From Acidovorax sp. (GTDB lineage Bacteria; Pseudomonadota; Gammaproteobacteria; Burkholderiales; Burkholderiaceae_C): a stretch of DNA of 38,898 nt. The notes below the pieces were generated by a model. It saw nothing but the letters and a program-made list of their open reading frames with translations. It searched no databases and was not told the origin of the DNA. The stretch is from the NCBI RefSeq assembly GCF_022763525.1, contig NZ_JALEGG010000204.1, positions 1 to 38,898 on the forward strand. Direction: 5' to 3'. Made by a program: the position numbers and the translations under genes. Positions 15,599 through 24,337 of the stretch are shown here, piece after piece (within the stretch, counting starts at the first letter, position 1; every line of letters starts with the position of its first letter).

Positions 15599-17467
15599 AT
15601 GACGGCAACCCTCCCAACCCCTCGCTACCGGCCGCTGCGCTTTGGCGTGACCCAGGTCACCACCCGCCCGGGCGACAACGGCACGCTTTACGTGCGCGCC
15701 ACGCAAGACCTGGAGCCCCATCCCGTGCGGCTGACCGACCGCCTCGCGCACTGGGCTGAGGCCACGCCCGACCGCACCTGGATGGCCCAGCGCGTGAAGA
15801 ACGCCGACGGCAGCCTGGGCGACTGGCGCCACATCAGCTACCGCGAGGCCTGGGACAGCGCGCGCCGCATCGCCCAGGCGCTGCTGGACCGCAACCTGAG
15901 CCCCGACCGCCCCGTGGTCATGCTCAGCGAGAACGACCTGGAGCACGCCCTGCTGTCGCTGGGCTGCCTGGTGGCCGGCGTGCCGCAATGCACCGTGTCG
16001 GCTGCCTACTCCACCGTGAGCAAGGACTACGACAAGCTGCGCCACGCCATCAACACCCTCACGCCCGGCCTGGTGTTTGCCAGCAGCGGCGCGCGCTATG
16101 CCGCCGCCATCAACGCCACGGTGGGCGCCGACGTGGAGGTGGCGCTGATCGAGGGCACGCTGCCCGGCCGCACCGCCACCCCATTCAGCGCGCTGCTGGC
16201 CACCGAGGCCACACAAGCCGTGGATGCAGCGCACGCGGCCATCACGCGCGAGACCATTGCCAAGTTCATGTTCACCTCGGGCTCCACCAAGGCGCCCAAG
16301 GCCGTGATCATCACGCACGGCATGTGGACGGCCAACCTGCAGCAGATGAACCAGTCCATGCCCGTGCTGGCCGAGGGCCACCTGGTGCTGGTGGACTGGC
16401 TTCCGTGGAACCACACCTTCGGCGGCAACCACAACTTCGGCATCATCATCTACAACGGCGGCACGCTCTACATCGACGAGGGCCGCCCCACGCCCGCCGG
16501 CATGGCCGAGACCATCCGCAACCTGCGCGAGATCGCACCCACGGTGTACTTCAACGTGCCCACGGGTTTCGAGGTGATCGCGCACACCATGAAGACCGAC
16601 GAGCAGCTGCGCAAGAACCTGCTCAGCCGCGTGAAGATGTTCTTCTTTGCCGCCGCCGCGCTGTCGCAGCCCATCTGGGATGCGCTGTTCGAAGTGGCCG
16701 AGCAGGAGGTGGGCGAGCGCATCGTGATGAACACCGGCCTGGGCATGACCGAAGGCTGCCCCTTCTGCATCGCCGTGAACAGCCCCGACGTGCAGGCCGG
16801 CGACATCGGCGTGCCCACGCCGGGGCTGGAGCTGAAGCTGGTGCCCGTGGACGGCAAGGTCGAAGTGCGCTACCGGGGCCCCAACATCACCCAAGGCTAC
16901 TGGCGCAATGCCGAGGCCACGCGCGAGGCTTTCGATGAAGAAGGCTTCTACTGCTCGGGCGACGCGGTGAAGTGGATCGACGAGAACGACCTGAACCGGG
17001 GCCTGAAGTTCGACGGCCGCATTGCCGAGGACTTCAAGCTCTCCACCGGCACCTTCGTGAGCGTGGGTCCCATGCGCGCCAAGATCATCGCGGCCTGCGC
17101 GCCGTATGTTCAGGACGCGGTCATCACCGGCATCAACCTCAAGGAAGTGGGCGCCCTGCTGATCCCCACGCCGCACGTGCGCACACTGGCGGGCCTGCCC
17201 GCCGACGCGAGCCTGCAGCAGGTGCTGGAGAGCGCCCCGGTGCAGCAGCATTTTCAGAAAGTGCTCAACCAGCTGGCCGCCCAGGCCACCGGCAGCGCCA
17301 CGCGCGTGGCCCGCATGCACCTGATGGCCGAGCCGCCCTCGCTGGACAAGGGCGAGATCACCGACAAGGGCTCCATCAACCAGCGCGCCGTGCTCAAGCA
17401 CCGTGCCAACCTGGTGGAAGCCATGCACGAGGGCAAGCTGCCATTCACCCTCGTGCCCCAGCAATGA
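15599..17467 (+). CDS. Feruloyl-CoA synthase-like acyl-CoA ligase
   Basis: The 622-residue ANL-superfamily ligase has the P-loop FMFTSGSTKAPKAV near residue 223, MNTGLGMTEGCPF (adenylate contact), GPNITQGYWRNAEAT, YCSGDAVKWID with KFDGRIAEDFKL (A7/A8 hinge) and a C-terminal catalytic lysine region DKGEITDKGSINQRAV. The N-terminal style (VRLTDRLAHWAEATPDRTWMAQR, SENDLEHALLSLGCLVAGVPQCTVSAAYS) closely follows feruloyl-CoA synthases. It would activate an arylpropenoic or other aromatic acid with ATP and CoA. The substrate is inferred from family and from the esterase at the end of the cluster; a different aryl acid is possible. Confidence 0.88.
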   Translation: MTATLPTPRYRPLRFGVTQVTTRPGDNGTLYVRATQDLEPHPVRLTDRLAHWAEATPDRTWMAQRVKNADGSLGDWRHISYREAWDSARRIAQALLDRNLSPDRPVVMLSENDLEHALLSLGCLVAGVPQCTVSAAYSTVSKDYDKLRHAINTLTPGLVFASSGARYAAAINATVGADVEVALIEGTLPGRTATPFSALLATEATQAVDAAHAAITRETIAKFMFTSGSTKAPKAVIITHGMWTANLQQMNQSMPVLAEGHLVLVDWLPWNHTFGGNHNFGIIIYNGGTLYIDEGRPTPAGMAETIRNLREIAPTVYFNVPTGFEVIAHTMKTDEQLRKNLLSRVKMFFFAAAALSQPIWDALFEVAEQEVGERIVMNTGLGMTEGCPFCIAVNSPDVQAGDIGVPTPGLELKLVPVDGKVEVRYRGPNITQGYWRNAEATREAFDEEGFYCSGDAVKWIDENDLNRGLKFDGRIAEDFKLSTGTFVSVGPMRAKIIAACAPYVQDAVITGINLKEVGALLIPTPHVRTLAGLPADASLQQVLESAPVQQHFQKVLNQLAAQATGSATRVARMHLMAEPPSLDKGEITDKGSINQRAVLKHRANLVEAMHEGKLPFTLVPQQ

Positions 17468-17505
17468 ACTGACCTGAACCGAACGACTACCCAAGGACAA
17501 GCACC

Positions 17506-18270
17506 ATGCAGATTCAAGGACAAGCCGCCCTCGTGACCGGCGGCGCATCGGGCCTCGGTGAAGCCACCGCGCGCGCACTGGCCGCCCAGGGTGCCAAGGT
17601 GGCGGTGCTGGACCGCAACGCCGAGCTGGCCGACAAGGTCGCTGCCGACATCAACGGCATCGCCTGCCCCTGCGACATCACCGACCCCGCCAGCGTGCAG
17701 GCCGCCATCGACAAGGCCGCCGCCGCCCACGGCCCCGCGCGCATCCTGATGAACGTGGCCGGCATCGGCAGCGCCAAGCGGGTGGTGCAGCGCGACGGCA
17801 GCGCCGCGCCACTGGAAGACTTCGTGCGCGTGGTCAACATCAACCTGATCGGCACCTACAACGTGAGCCGCCTGTTTGCCGCCGCCTGCAGCAAGCTCGA
17901 CGTGCTGGACAACGGCGAGCGCGGCGTGATGATGTTCACCGCCTCGGTCGCCGCCTTCGACGGTCAGGTGGGCCAGCAGGCCTACAGCGCCTCCAAGGCG
18001 GGCCTGGCCGGCATGACGCTGCCCATGGCGCGCGACCTGGCGCAGCACGCCATCCGTGTGTGCACCGTCGCGCCCGGCCTGTTCGCCACCCCGCTGATGA
18101 AGGAACTGCCCGAGGCAGTGCAGCAGTCGCTGGCCGCCAGCATTCCCTTCCCCCCGCGCCTGGGCAAGCCCGAGGAATTCGCCGAGCTGGCCTGCCACAT
18201 CGTGACCAACGGACACCTGAACGGCGAAGTCATTCGCCTGGACGGCGCCCTGCGCATGGCGCCGCGCTGA
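17506..18270 (+). CDS. SDR-family 3-hydroxyacyl-CoA dehydrogenase-like enzyme
   Basis: The 254-residue short-chain dehydrogenase has the NAD-binding TGGASGLG (11-18), Asp at the end of beta 2 (VLDRN, NAD preference), NVAGIG, and the catalytic triad Ser147 (TASVAAFDG), Tyr160 and Lys164 (YSASK). The sequence around FDGQVGQQAYSASK and FATPLMKELPE resembles type II 3-hydroxyacyl-CoA dehydrogenases (HSD17B10-like). It fits between the crotonase and the thiolases as the NAD-dependent oxidation step of beta-oxidation. It is 38 bp after the ligase gene. Confidence 0.9.
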   Translation: MQIQGQAALVTGGASGLGEATARALAAQGAKVAVLDRNAELADKVAADINGIACPCDITDPASVQAAIDKAAAAHGPARILMNVAGIGSAKRVVQRDGSAAPLEDFVRVVNINLIGTYNVSRLFAAACSKLDVLDNGERGVMMFTASVAAFDGQVGQQAYSASKAGLAGMTLPMARDLAQHAIRVCTVAPGLFATPLMKELPEAVQQSLAASIPFPPRLGKPEEFAELACHIVTNGHLNGEVIRLDGALRMAPR

Positions 18271-18324
18271 ACCGCGTTTTTTTCCCGCCCCCGTCATCGA
18301 ACCACTAAACCTCAGGAGACAACC

Positions 18325-19317
18325 ATGACGACCACTCGACGCCACTTTGTACAAGCCCTCGGCTCGGCCGCCGCGCTCGGGGCCCTTCACCCACTGTCTG
18401 CGTTCGCGCAGGCGCTGGACCAGGTCAAGATCATGTACGGCTTTCCCGCCGGCAGCGCAGGCGACAGCGTGGCCCGCCGCGTGGCCGAGAAGCTGGGCGG
18501 CACGGCCTACAGCAAGAACCCCGGCTTTGTGGAAAACAAGCCCGGCGCAGGCGGCCGCATTGCGGTGGAGACGCTCAAGAGCGCGCCCGCCGATGGCTCG
18601 GTGCTGACGCTGGCGCCCGTATCGGCCCTGGCCGTGTACCCGCACATCTACCCCAAGCTCAGCTACAAGCCCGATGACGTGCAGCCCGTCTCCATCGGCG
18701 CGATCATGCACCACGGCCTGGCTGTCGGGCCCTCCGTGCCCGCCGAGGTGAAGACGCTGGCGGACTTCCTGAAGTGGGCCAAGGCCAATCCGGACAAGGC
18801 CATGTACGGCACGCCCGGCGCGGGTTCCATGCCTCACCTGCTGGGTGCGCTGCTGGGCATCCGCAGCGGCGTGGAGCTCAAGCAAGTGCCCTACCGCGGC
18901 ACCGTGCCCAGCATTACGGACCTGGTGGGCGGGCAGATTGCGTCCGCCGTCAACCCCAGCGGCGACTACCTGCAGTACATGAAGACGGGCCGCGTGCGCG
19001 TGCTGGCCACCTCGGGCAAGAAGCGCTCGCCCTACCTGCCGGACGTGCCTACCTTCACCGAGCTGGGCTTCCCCGATGTGACGTCGGAGGAATGGTTCGG
19101 CTTTTACGCCCCGGCCAAGATTCCGGCCGCCACGCTGGCCAGCGCCAACGCGGCCATCACCGCGGCGCTCAAGGACAAGACGGTCATTGACGCCCTGGGC
19201 GTCGTCGGCTTGGTCGCCCACGGCAGCACACCGCAGGAAATGCTGGCCGACCAGAAAGCCGAATTCGAGCGCTGGGGTCCGCTGGTCAAGCAGATCGGGT
19301 TCACCGCAGAGTCCTAG
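18325..19317 (+). CDS. Bug-family (tripartite tricarboxylate) periplasmic binding protein
   Basis: The 330-residue protein has an N-terminal signal with a twin-arginine-like start (MTTTRRHFVQALGSAAALGA), cleaved near AFA-QA. A Bug/TctC fold follows (IMYGFPAGSAGDSVARRVAEKL, VENKPGAGGRIAVETLK, YGTPGAGSMPHL, VPYRGTVPSITDLVGGQI). These proteins bind carboxylates in the periplasm. No TctA/TctB membrane partners are in the window, as is common for the many orphan Bug proteins of Burkholderiales. It sits in the middle of the catabolic unit and probably binds its aromatic or acyl substrate. Confidence 0.93.
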   Translation: MTTTRRHFVQALGSAAALGALHPLSAFAQALDQVKIMYGFPAGSAGDSVARRVAEKLGGTAYSKNPGFVENKPGAGGRIAVETLKSAPADGSVLTLAPVSALAVYPHIYPKLSYKPDDVQPVSIGAIMHHGLAVGPSVPAEVKTLADFLKWAKANPDKAMYGTPGAGSMPHLLGALLGIRSGVELKQVPYRGTVPSITDLVGGQIASAVNPSGDYLQYMKTGRVRVLATSGKKRSPYLPDVPTFTELGFPDVTSEEWFGFYAPAKIPAATLASANAAITAALKDKTVIDALGVVGLVAHGSTPQEMLADQKAEFERWGPLVKQIGFTAES

Positions 19318-19319
19318 AG

Positions 19320-19440
19320 AGCACCCCCCTGAGGCGCTGCGCGCCTTCCCCCCGCTCTCGCATCGCTGCGCGATGCGGGCAGGGGGACGCAGCCAGCGCG
19401 GCGGGGCGGCCCTTGCGCGGCTGCCCTGGCCTTGGGGCGC
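19320..19440 (+). repeat. GC-rich dispersed intergenic element, copy 1
   Basis: The block begins CCCCCTGAGGCGCTGCGCGCC, includes CTCTCGCATCGCTGCGCGATG and GCCAGCGCGGCGGGGCGGCC. The same order of blocks is found inverted at 38535-38655. It ends GCCCTTGCGCGGCTGCC. It contains several overlapping hairpins (GGCGCTGCGCGCC; GCATCGCTGCGCGATGC). Confidence 0.8.
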
Positions 19441-19484
19441 GCCGGTTTCGACGGGTGGGGGCATTGCGAAGCGCCGCGCGTCCC

Positions 19485-19562
19485 AGTCCGTTCGGGCTGC
19501 GCTTGTCGAAGCCGGGGCACACCACCCCCACCCGATCGGGCTGAGCCTGTCGAAGCCAGGGC
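19485..19562 (+). repeat. Two tandem GGGCTG-x-GC-x-TGTCGAAGCC units
   Basis: TTCGGGCTGCGCTTGTCGAAG and ATCGGGCTGAGCCTGTCGAAG occur about 55 bp apart, each followed by CC-GGGCAC. They belong to a short repeat motif frequent in intergenic DNA of related bacteria (recalled, not checked). Confidence 0.6.
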
Positions 19563-19623
19563 ACGCGCCAGCGCACTCCTTCCCGACCAGCCCAAGTCGA
19601 ACGGCCTAGGTCAATAAGTTCAA

Positions 19624-19674
19624 GCCAAAACAGCCTCCAGCGCTTATCCATCAAGCGCCACCAGCTACCAAAAC
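19624..19674 (-). repeat. REP-like hairpin element, copy C
   Basis: The minus strand reads TTTTGGTAGCTGGTGGCGCTT, then GATGGAT, then AAGCGCTGGAGGCTGTTTTGG. Its last bases are 15 bp before the acyl-CoA dehydrogenase start. It is the same family as copies A, B, D and E. Confidence 0.8.
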
Positions 19675-19688
19675 AAGAGCGTCAAACC

Positions 19689-21419
19689 ATGCCAGCACGC
19701 CAGTCTCTCGCCGACATCCAGTTTCTGCTGAACGACGTGCTCCACGCCCCCGCGCAGTGGCAGGCGCTGGCGCCATTGGCGGACACCGATGCCGACCTGG
19801 CCACGCAGGTGCTGGACGAAGCCGCCAAGTTTGTGGACACCGCCGTGGCCCCGCTGCAGCGCACGGGCGATGAGGTGGGCTGCCGTTTTGACGCAGGCCA
19901 GGTACACACGCCTCCCGGCTTTCGCGAGGCCTACCAAGCCTTCTGGCAAGGCGGCTGGCCCGCGCTGGCTTGCGCGCCCGAGGACGGCGGCCAGGGCCTG
20001 CCGGCCGTTTTGGAATGCGTGCTGTACGAATGGCTGGCCGGCGCCAACCACGGCTGGACCATGGCGCCCGGCCTGCTGCACGGCGCGTACGAATGCATCA
20101 AGCACCACGCCAGCGACGCCCTGAAAGCGCAATACCTGGAGAAGGTCGCCACCGGCGAATGGCTCGCCACCATGTGCCTGACCGAAGCCCACGCGGGCAG
20201 CGACCTGGGCCTGGTGCGCACGCGCGGTGTGCCGCAGCCCGACGGAAGCGCGCGCGTGAATGGCAGCAAGATTTTTATCTCCGGCGGCGAGCACGACCTG
20301 ACGGACAACATCGTGCACCTGGTGCTGGCGCGCTTGCCGGAGGCACCGGCCGGGCCCAAGGGCCTGTCGCTCTTCCTCGTGCCCAAGATGCTTCAGGACG
20401 GCACCCGCAATGCGGTCGTTTGCGAACGCATCGAGGAAAAGATGGGCCTGCACGGCAGCCCCACCTGCGTGATGCGCTTTGACGACGCCACTGGCTGGCT
20501 GGTGGGCGAGCCGAACAAGGGCCTCGCCGCCATGTTCGTGATGATGAACGCCGCGCGCCTGCATGTGGGCCTGCAAGGCATCGGCCTGCTGGAGGCCGCG
20601 TGGCAAAAGGCCAGCGCCTACGCGGCCGAGCGCCGCCAGATGCGCGCCCCCGGCGCCACCGAGCCCGTGAGCCTCATCCACGACCACCCCGCCATCCGCC
20701 GCATCCTGCACACGCAGCGCGCGTGGATCGACGGCGGGCGCGTGCTGGCGTACCACACCGCGCTGCAACTGGACATCGCCAAGCACAGCACCCACGCGGG
20801 CGAGCGCGCCGCCGCGCAGCGCTGGTGCGCGCTGGTCACGCCCGTGCTCAAGGCCGCGCTCACCGACCAGGGCTTTCACGGCGCCAGCGCCTGCCTGCAG
20901 GTGTTGGGCGGCCACGGCTACGTGAGCGAATGGGGCATCGAGCAGATCGTGCGCGACGCGCGCGTGGCCATGATTTATGAGGGCACCAATGAAATCCAGG
21001 CCATCGACCTGCTGGTGCGCAAGGTGCTGGCCGATGGCGGGCAGGGCCTGGCGACGCTGCTGACCACGCTGCCCGGCGCGGCGCCCAGCCCCGCCGCCAG
21101 CGCACGCCGCCATGCGCTGGTGGAGATCACGCAGACCCTGGCCATTGCCGCACAGACTGACTCCGAACTGCCCTACTGGGTGGCCGACGACTACCTGCGC
21201 GCCGTGGCGCTGGTGCTGCTGGAGTGGGCCTGGGGCCAGATTGGCGCCGCCCGCCAACACCACGCTGCCGAGCCCACCGCCGCGCCCGACCGCTGGACCG
21301 CGCCTGCCCAGGCCTTTGCACAGTGGGTGCTGCCCGAATTCGACCTGCGCGCCGGCATCTTGCGCCAGCGCATCGCCCAGGCCTTCGAGGTGCGCCCCAA
21401 AGAGGCCGCCAGCGCTTGA
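19689..21419 (+). CDS. Acyl-CoA dehydrogenase (DmdC/AidB-like, long form)
   Basis: The 576-residue flavoprotein is of the longer acyl-CoA dehydrogenase type. It has an extra N-terminal helical stretch, MCLTEAHAGSDLGLVRTRG (FAD/acyl contact), KIFISGGEHDLTDNIVHLVLAR, QVLGGHGYVSEWGIEQIVRDAR, and the catalytic base Glu431 in MIYEGTNEIQ. A C-terminal helical tail follows, as in DmdC-type enzymes. It introduces a 2,3-double bond in an acyl-CoA, for example a saturated phenylpropanoyl-CoA, feeding the crotonase. The final codons and the stop (GCCAGCGCTTGA) come from a dispersed hairpin repeat (copy D), so the C-terminus may have been reset by repeat insertion. Confidence 0.92.
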   Translation: MPARQSLADIQFLLNDVLHAPAQWQALAPLADTDADLATQVLDEAAKFVDTAVAPLQRTGDEVGCRFDAGQVHTPPGFREAYQAFWQGGWPALACAPEDGGQGLPAVLECVLYEWLAGANHGWTMAPGLLHGAYECIKHHASDALKAQYLEKVATGEWLATMCLTEAHAGSDLGLVRTRGVPQPDGSARVNGSKIFISGGEHDLTDNIVHLVLARLPEAPAGPKGLSLFLVPKMLQDGTRNAVVCERIEEKMGLHGSPTCVMRFDDATGWLVGEPNKGLAAMFVMMNAARLHVGLQGIGLLEAAWQKASAYAAERRQMRAPGATEPVSLIHDHPAIRRILHTQRAWIDGGRVLAYHTALQLDIAKHSTHAGERAAAQRWCALVTPVLKAALTDQGFHGASACLQVLGGHGYVSEWGIEQIVRDARVAMIYEGTNEIQAIDLLVRKVLADGGQGLATLLTTLPGAAPSPAASARRHALVEITQTLAIAAQTDSELPYWVADDYLRAVALVLLEWAWGQIGAARQHHAAEPTAAPDRWTAPAQAFAQWVLPEFDLRAGILRQRIAQAFEVRPKEAASA

Positions 21420-21462
21420 TAGACAAGCGCCAGCAGCTCCTGATTCAGTAGCAAATTCACTT
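21410..21462 (-). repeat. REP-like hairpin element, copy D (supplies a stop codon)
   Basis: The hairpin GCGCTTG-ATAGA-CAAGCGC (21412-21430) is followed by CAGCAGCTCCTGATTCAGTAG. The TGA within its left arm and loop is the stop codon of the acyl-CoA dehydrogenase gene. Confidence 0.75.
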
Positions 21463-21543
21463 TCCGCCGTTCTCCCACCCACAGCGTGTTGAGGCCGCGC
21501 TGAGGGCTTTCCTGCGCCTCGAAACACCACAGGAGACAACACC

Positions 21544-23289
21544 ATGCGCTTGAAGATGAGAAAAAACCAGATGCGTGCTACCCCGCCCCTGGCACTCTCG
21601 GCTGCAGCCGCTGCCCTGCTCATGGGCTGCGGCGGCTCGTCCGATGCCGCGCTGCCCCAGCTCTCCGCCGCCACCCCGGCCACCCTGCAGTCGTGCGCCA
21701 CGCTGGCAAGCGGCCTGGCACTGCCCGACACGCGCATCACCTCGGCCGAGCAGGTGCCCGCAGGCCCCATCACCGTGCAAAACGTGACCACCCAGGTGCC
21801 CGCGCACTGCCTCGTCAAAGGCAAGATGAAGGAGCGCACCGGCCCCGTGGACGGCGCCAGCTACGCCATCGGCTTTGAGATGCGCCTGCCCGTCGAGTGG
21901 AACGGCCGCTTCCTGCACCAGGCCAACGGCGGAGTGGACGGCAGCGTGGTGACCGCGCTGGGCTCGGTCAGTGGCGCCGCACCCCTGGCGCCCGGCCTGG
22001 TGCAAGGCTTTGCGGTGCTCAGCTCCGACGCAGGCCACGGCGCCCCTACGCCCTTCTTCGGGCTGGACCCGCAGGCCCGCCTCGACTACGGCTACCAGGC
22101 CGTGGGCACGCTCACGCCCATGGCCAAAAACCTCATCAAGGGCGCCTATGGCAAGGCACCCGACCGCTCTTACCTGGCAGGCTGCTCCAACGGCGGCCGC
22201 CACGCCATGGTGGGCGCATCGCGCTATGCCGACCAGTACGACGGCATCCTGGCGGGCAACCCCGGCTTTCACCTGCCCAAGGCCGCCACCACCCAGCTGT
22301 GGAAGGCCCAGCAATACGCCAAGATCAGCACCACCACCGACAGCGCGGGCCTGCCCGACCTGACCTCGGCCGTGACCCCTGCCGAGTTCAAGCTCATCGG
22401 AAACGCCATCACCGCCAAATGCGACGCGCTGGACGGCGCAGCAGACGGCCAGGTGAACGACGTGGCAGCCTGCCAGGCCACGTTCAACCTGCAGACCGAT
22501 GTACCCACCTGCACCGGCGCGCGCGACGGCAGCTGCATCAGCAGCGCACAAAAGAACGTGCTGGCCAGCATCTTTGCCGGCCCCAAGAACAGCAAGGGCG
22601 AAGCGCTGTACACCGGCACATGGTTCGACCCAGGCGTGGCCGGTGCCAACTTTGCGATGTGGCACTTCACCATGCCCGCCACGCGCGATGCAGGCGCGGT
22701 GGCTTTCCTCTTCAGCTCGCCGCCGCCCGCCAGCGTGGGGGCCTTCACCGCCACGCCGGGCATGCAGTACGCACTGAACTTCAGCATGGAGACGGACTAC
22801 CCCAAGATGTTCGCCACCAACGCCACGTACACCGAGTCCCCCTGGTCGTACATGACCCCGCCCAACGAGACCGACCTGAGCGCGCTGAAGAACCGCGGCG
22901 CCAAGATGATCGTCTTCCACGGCGTGGCCGACGGCGTGTTCTCGCCCATGGACACCGCCCACTGGATGGACCGCCTGCAGGCCAATCACAACGGCCGGGC
23001 CAACGACTTTGCCCGCCTGTTCCTGGTGCCCGGCATGAACCACTGCTCCGGCGGCCCCGCCACCGACCAGTTCGACATGCTGGCCCCGCTGGTCGCCTGG
23101 GTGGAACAAGGCAAGGCCCCCGACAGCGTGACGGCCAAGGCACGCGGTGCAGGCGCCAATGTGGTGAATGCCGAGCTGCCCGCCAGCTGGTCTGCCAACC
23201 GCACTCGGCCGCTGTGTGTGTACCCCAAGGTGGCGCGCTACAACGGCACGGGGGATGTGGAGAGCGCAAGCAGTTTCAGCTGCAAGTGA
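21544..23289 (+). CDS. Tannase/feruloyl esterase-family lipoprotein
   Basis: The 581-residue protein has a lipoprotein signal (AALLMGCGG, lipidated Cys29), then the tannase/feruloyl-esterase alpha/beta hydrolase fold. The CS-D-HC arrangement is complete: Cys214-Ser215 in GCSNGGR, Asp463 in GVADGVFSP and His500-Cys501 in PGMNHCSGG. The two cysteines form the disulfide that joins Ser and His. A calcium-loop-like CDALDGAADGQVNDVAAC lies in the lid (293-310). It should hydrolyse aromatic esters (feruloyl, chlorogenate, gallate or terephthalate type) at the cell surface or in the periplasm, releasing acids for the ligase. Either of two N-terminal Met (1 or 5) is possible. A terminator follows 18 bp after the stop. 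Confidence 0.93.
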   Translation: MRLKMRKNQMRATPPLALSAAAAALLMGCGGSSDAALPQLSAATPATLQSCATLASGLALPDTRITSAEQVPAGPITVQNVTTQVPAHCLVKGKMKERTGPVDGASYAIGFEMRLPVEWNGRFLHQANGGVDGSVVTALGSVSGAAPLAPGLVQGFAVLSSDAGHGAPTPFFGLDPQARLDYGYQAVGTLTPMAKNLIKGAYGKAPDRSYLAGCSNGGRHAMVGASRYADQYDGILAGNPGFHLPKAATTQLWKAQQYAKISTTTDSAGLPDLTSAVTPAEFKLIGNAITAKCDALDGAADGQVNDVAACQATFNLQTDVPTCTGARDGSCISSAQKNVLASIFAGPKNSKGEALYTGTWFDPGVAGANFAMWHFTMPATRDAGAVAFLFSSPPPASVGAFTATPGMQYALNFSMETDYPKMFATNATYTESPWSYMTPPNETDLSALKNRGAKMIVFHGVADGVFSPMDTAHWMDRLQANHNGRANDFARLFLVPGMNHCSGGPATDQFDMLAPLVAWVEQGKAPDSVTAKARGAGANVVNAELPASWSANRTRPLCVYPKVARYNGTGDVESASSFSCK

Positions 23290-23306
23290 TGGGCGCTTGA
23301 AAAGCG

Positions 23307-23332
23307 GGAAGCCCAGCGCAAGCGGGGCTTCC
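23307..23332 (+). terminator. Terminator after the esterase gene
   Basis: GGAAGCCC-AGCGCAAGCG-GGGCTTCC is an 8-bp stem followed by a T-rich run. It also lies just beyond the end of the convergent AhpD-like gene. Confidence 0.8.
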
Positions 23333-23347
23333 TCTTTTCTTTTCCTT

Positions 23348-23797
23348 TTACGCCTTGGCGCGAGGCTTCATGCGAAAGCTGACGCCCATGCGGTTGATGG
23401 CATTCATGGTGGCAATCGTGAGCGTCAGGTCCACCAGGTCCTTCTCGCCAAACACGGCCAGTGCGGCCGCATAGGCCTCATCAGAGGCATGGGTCTCGCT
23501 CACGCGGGTCACTTCCTCGGCCCAGGCCAGCGCAGCGCGCTCCTGCTCAGAGAACAAATACGCCGCCTCATGCCACACAGGAACCAGCACCACCTTCTCC
23601 ACAGACATGCCTTCGGCCAGCAGGTCGCGCGTGTGGATGTCAATGCAGTGCGCGCACCCGTTGATCTGCGACACGCGCAGAAAGACCAGGTGCGTCAGCA
23701 AGCTAGGCAGGCCTGTGTCCTGGGTGACAAAGTGATGCAGCGTCCCGATGGCCTTGGCCCCCTCGGGCGATACGTTGAACCAGACAGCGCGATTCAT
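23348..23797 (-). CDS. AhpD-like carboxymuconolactone decarboxylase-family protein
   Basis: The 149-residue all-helical protein has the AhpD signature Cys48-x2-Cys51-x3-His55 (NGCAHCIDIHTRDLL). It starts MNRAVWFNVSPEGAKA and has the usual LFSEQERAALAWAEEVTRVSE segment. Such proteins are small peroxidatic or thiol-disulfide enzymes of the alkylhydroperoxidase family. A role in coping with oxidative stress is a family-level guess. It is convergent with the esterase gene and shares the terminator area. ATG 23797 has a weak ribosome site. Confidence 0.9.
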   Translation of the reverse strand: MNRAVWFNVSPEGAKAIGTLHHFVTQDTGLPSLLTHLVFLRVSQINGCAHCIDIHTRDLLAEGMSVEKVVLVPVWHEAAYLFSEQERAALAWAEEVTRVSETHASDEAYAAALAVFGEKDLVDLTLTIATMNAINRMGVSFRMKPRAKA

Positions 23798-23904
23798 ACA
23801 GCAGTTCCTTCACGTTGAATGTTGGGCGGAGGGCGATATCGACCTCCTGCTAACAAGACGTGTGATGTGAGGGGGCTGTGACAGATGGTGGAGAAATGGG
23901 TGAG

Positions 23905-24115
23905 GACGTCGCTAAGGCCGCCTGGGAAGAAAGAAGGTGAAGTGCTCGGCAGCATGACGGCGAAGGCATGCGGCGCAGGAGCCCATGGGGTCAACACCGT
24001 GTTGCCTGGGAGCTGCTCTGCCAACCGCACCCGGCCGCTGTGTTTGTACCCCAAAGGGGGCGCGCTACAACGGCACGGGGGATGTGAAGAGTGAAGCAGT
24101 TTTAGCTGCAAGTGA
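23905..24115 (+). pseudogene. Degenerate 3' fragment of a second esterase gene
   Basis: The last 70 or so codons of the tannase-family gene recur here in decayed form. SMTAKACGAGAHGVNTVLPGS corresponds to SVTAKARGAGANVVNAELPAS, and SANRTRPLCLYPK to SANRTRPLCVYPK. An extra base in the CCCCAAAGGGGGCGCG run then shifts the frame (RYNGTGDV continues in the next frame), and one base is lost before the shared AAG-TGA end. The similarity covers the stop codon and the terminator. It is a partial, non-functional copy, diverged enough that it probably came from a relative rather than from a recent duplication. Confidence 0.85.
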
Positions 24116-24133
24116 TGGAGGATTGAAAGTGCG

Positions 24134-24155
24134 AAGCCCGACGTGTGCCGGGCTT
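24134..24155 (+). terminator. Terminator retained after the esterase fragment
   Basis: AAGCCCG-ACGTGTGC-CGGGCTT is followed by TTCCTT. It corresponds in position to the terminator of the intact esterase gene, showing that the duplicated segment included it. Confidence 0.75.
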
Positions 24156-24337
24156 TTCCTTATAAGGAGATAGCTCTTGGAACCTCTTTATTGAGTTCGC
24201 AGGCGCGCCCCGGGGTTATTCACCAGCGAAGCCGTCCCCCTCGGCCGTGGCCTTGGCCGTCATGCACAGCCTGAACACCAACGTCGTGCGCAACTAGCTT
24301 TCGTATCGTGGCCTCCACCCTTTCGGTGAACGTCACT

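Noticed and set aside
15566-19464. Two long minus-strand frames opposite the ligase, SDR and Bug genes
   Set aside because: Shadows of the plus-strand genes, for the same reasons; no recognisable domains.
24198-24305. Possible remnant ending LNTNVVRN, left of the accessory gene
   Set aside because: A short plus-strand frame ends here, but I cannot match it to any family and it has no start. It may be debris of the insertion; not annotated.
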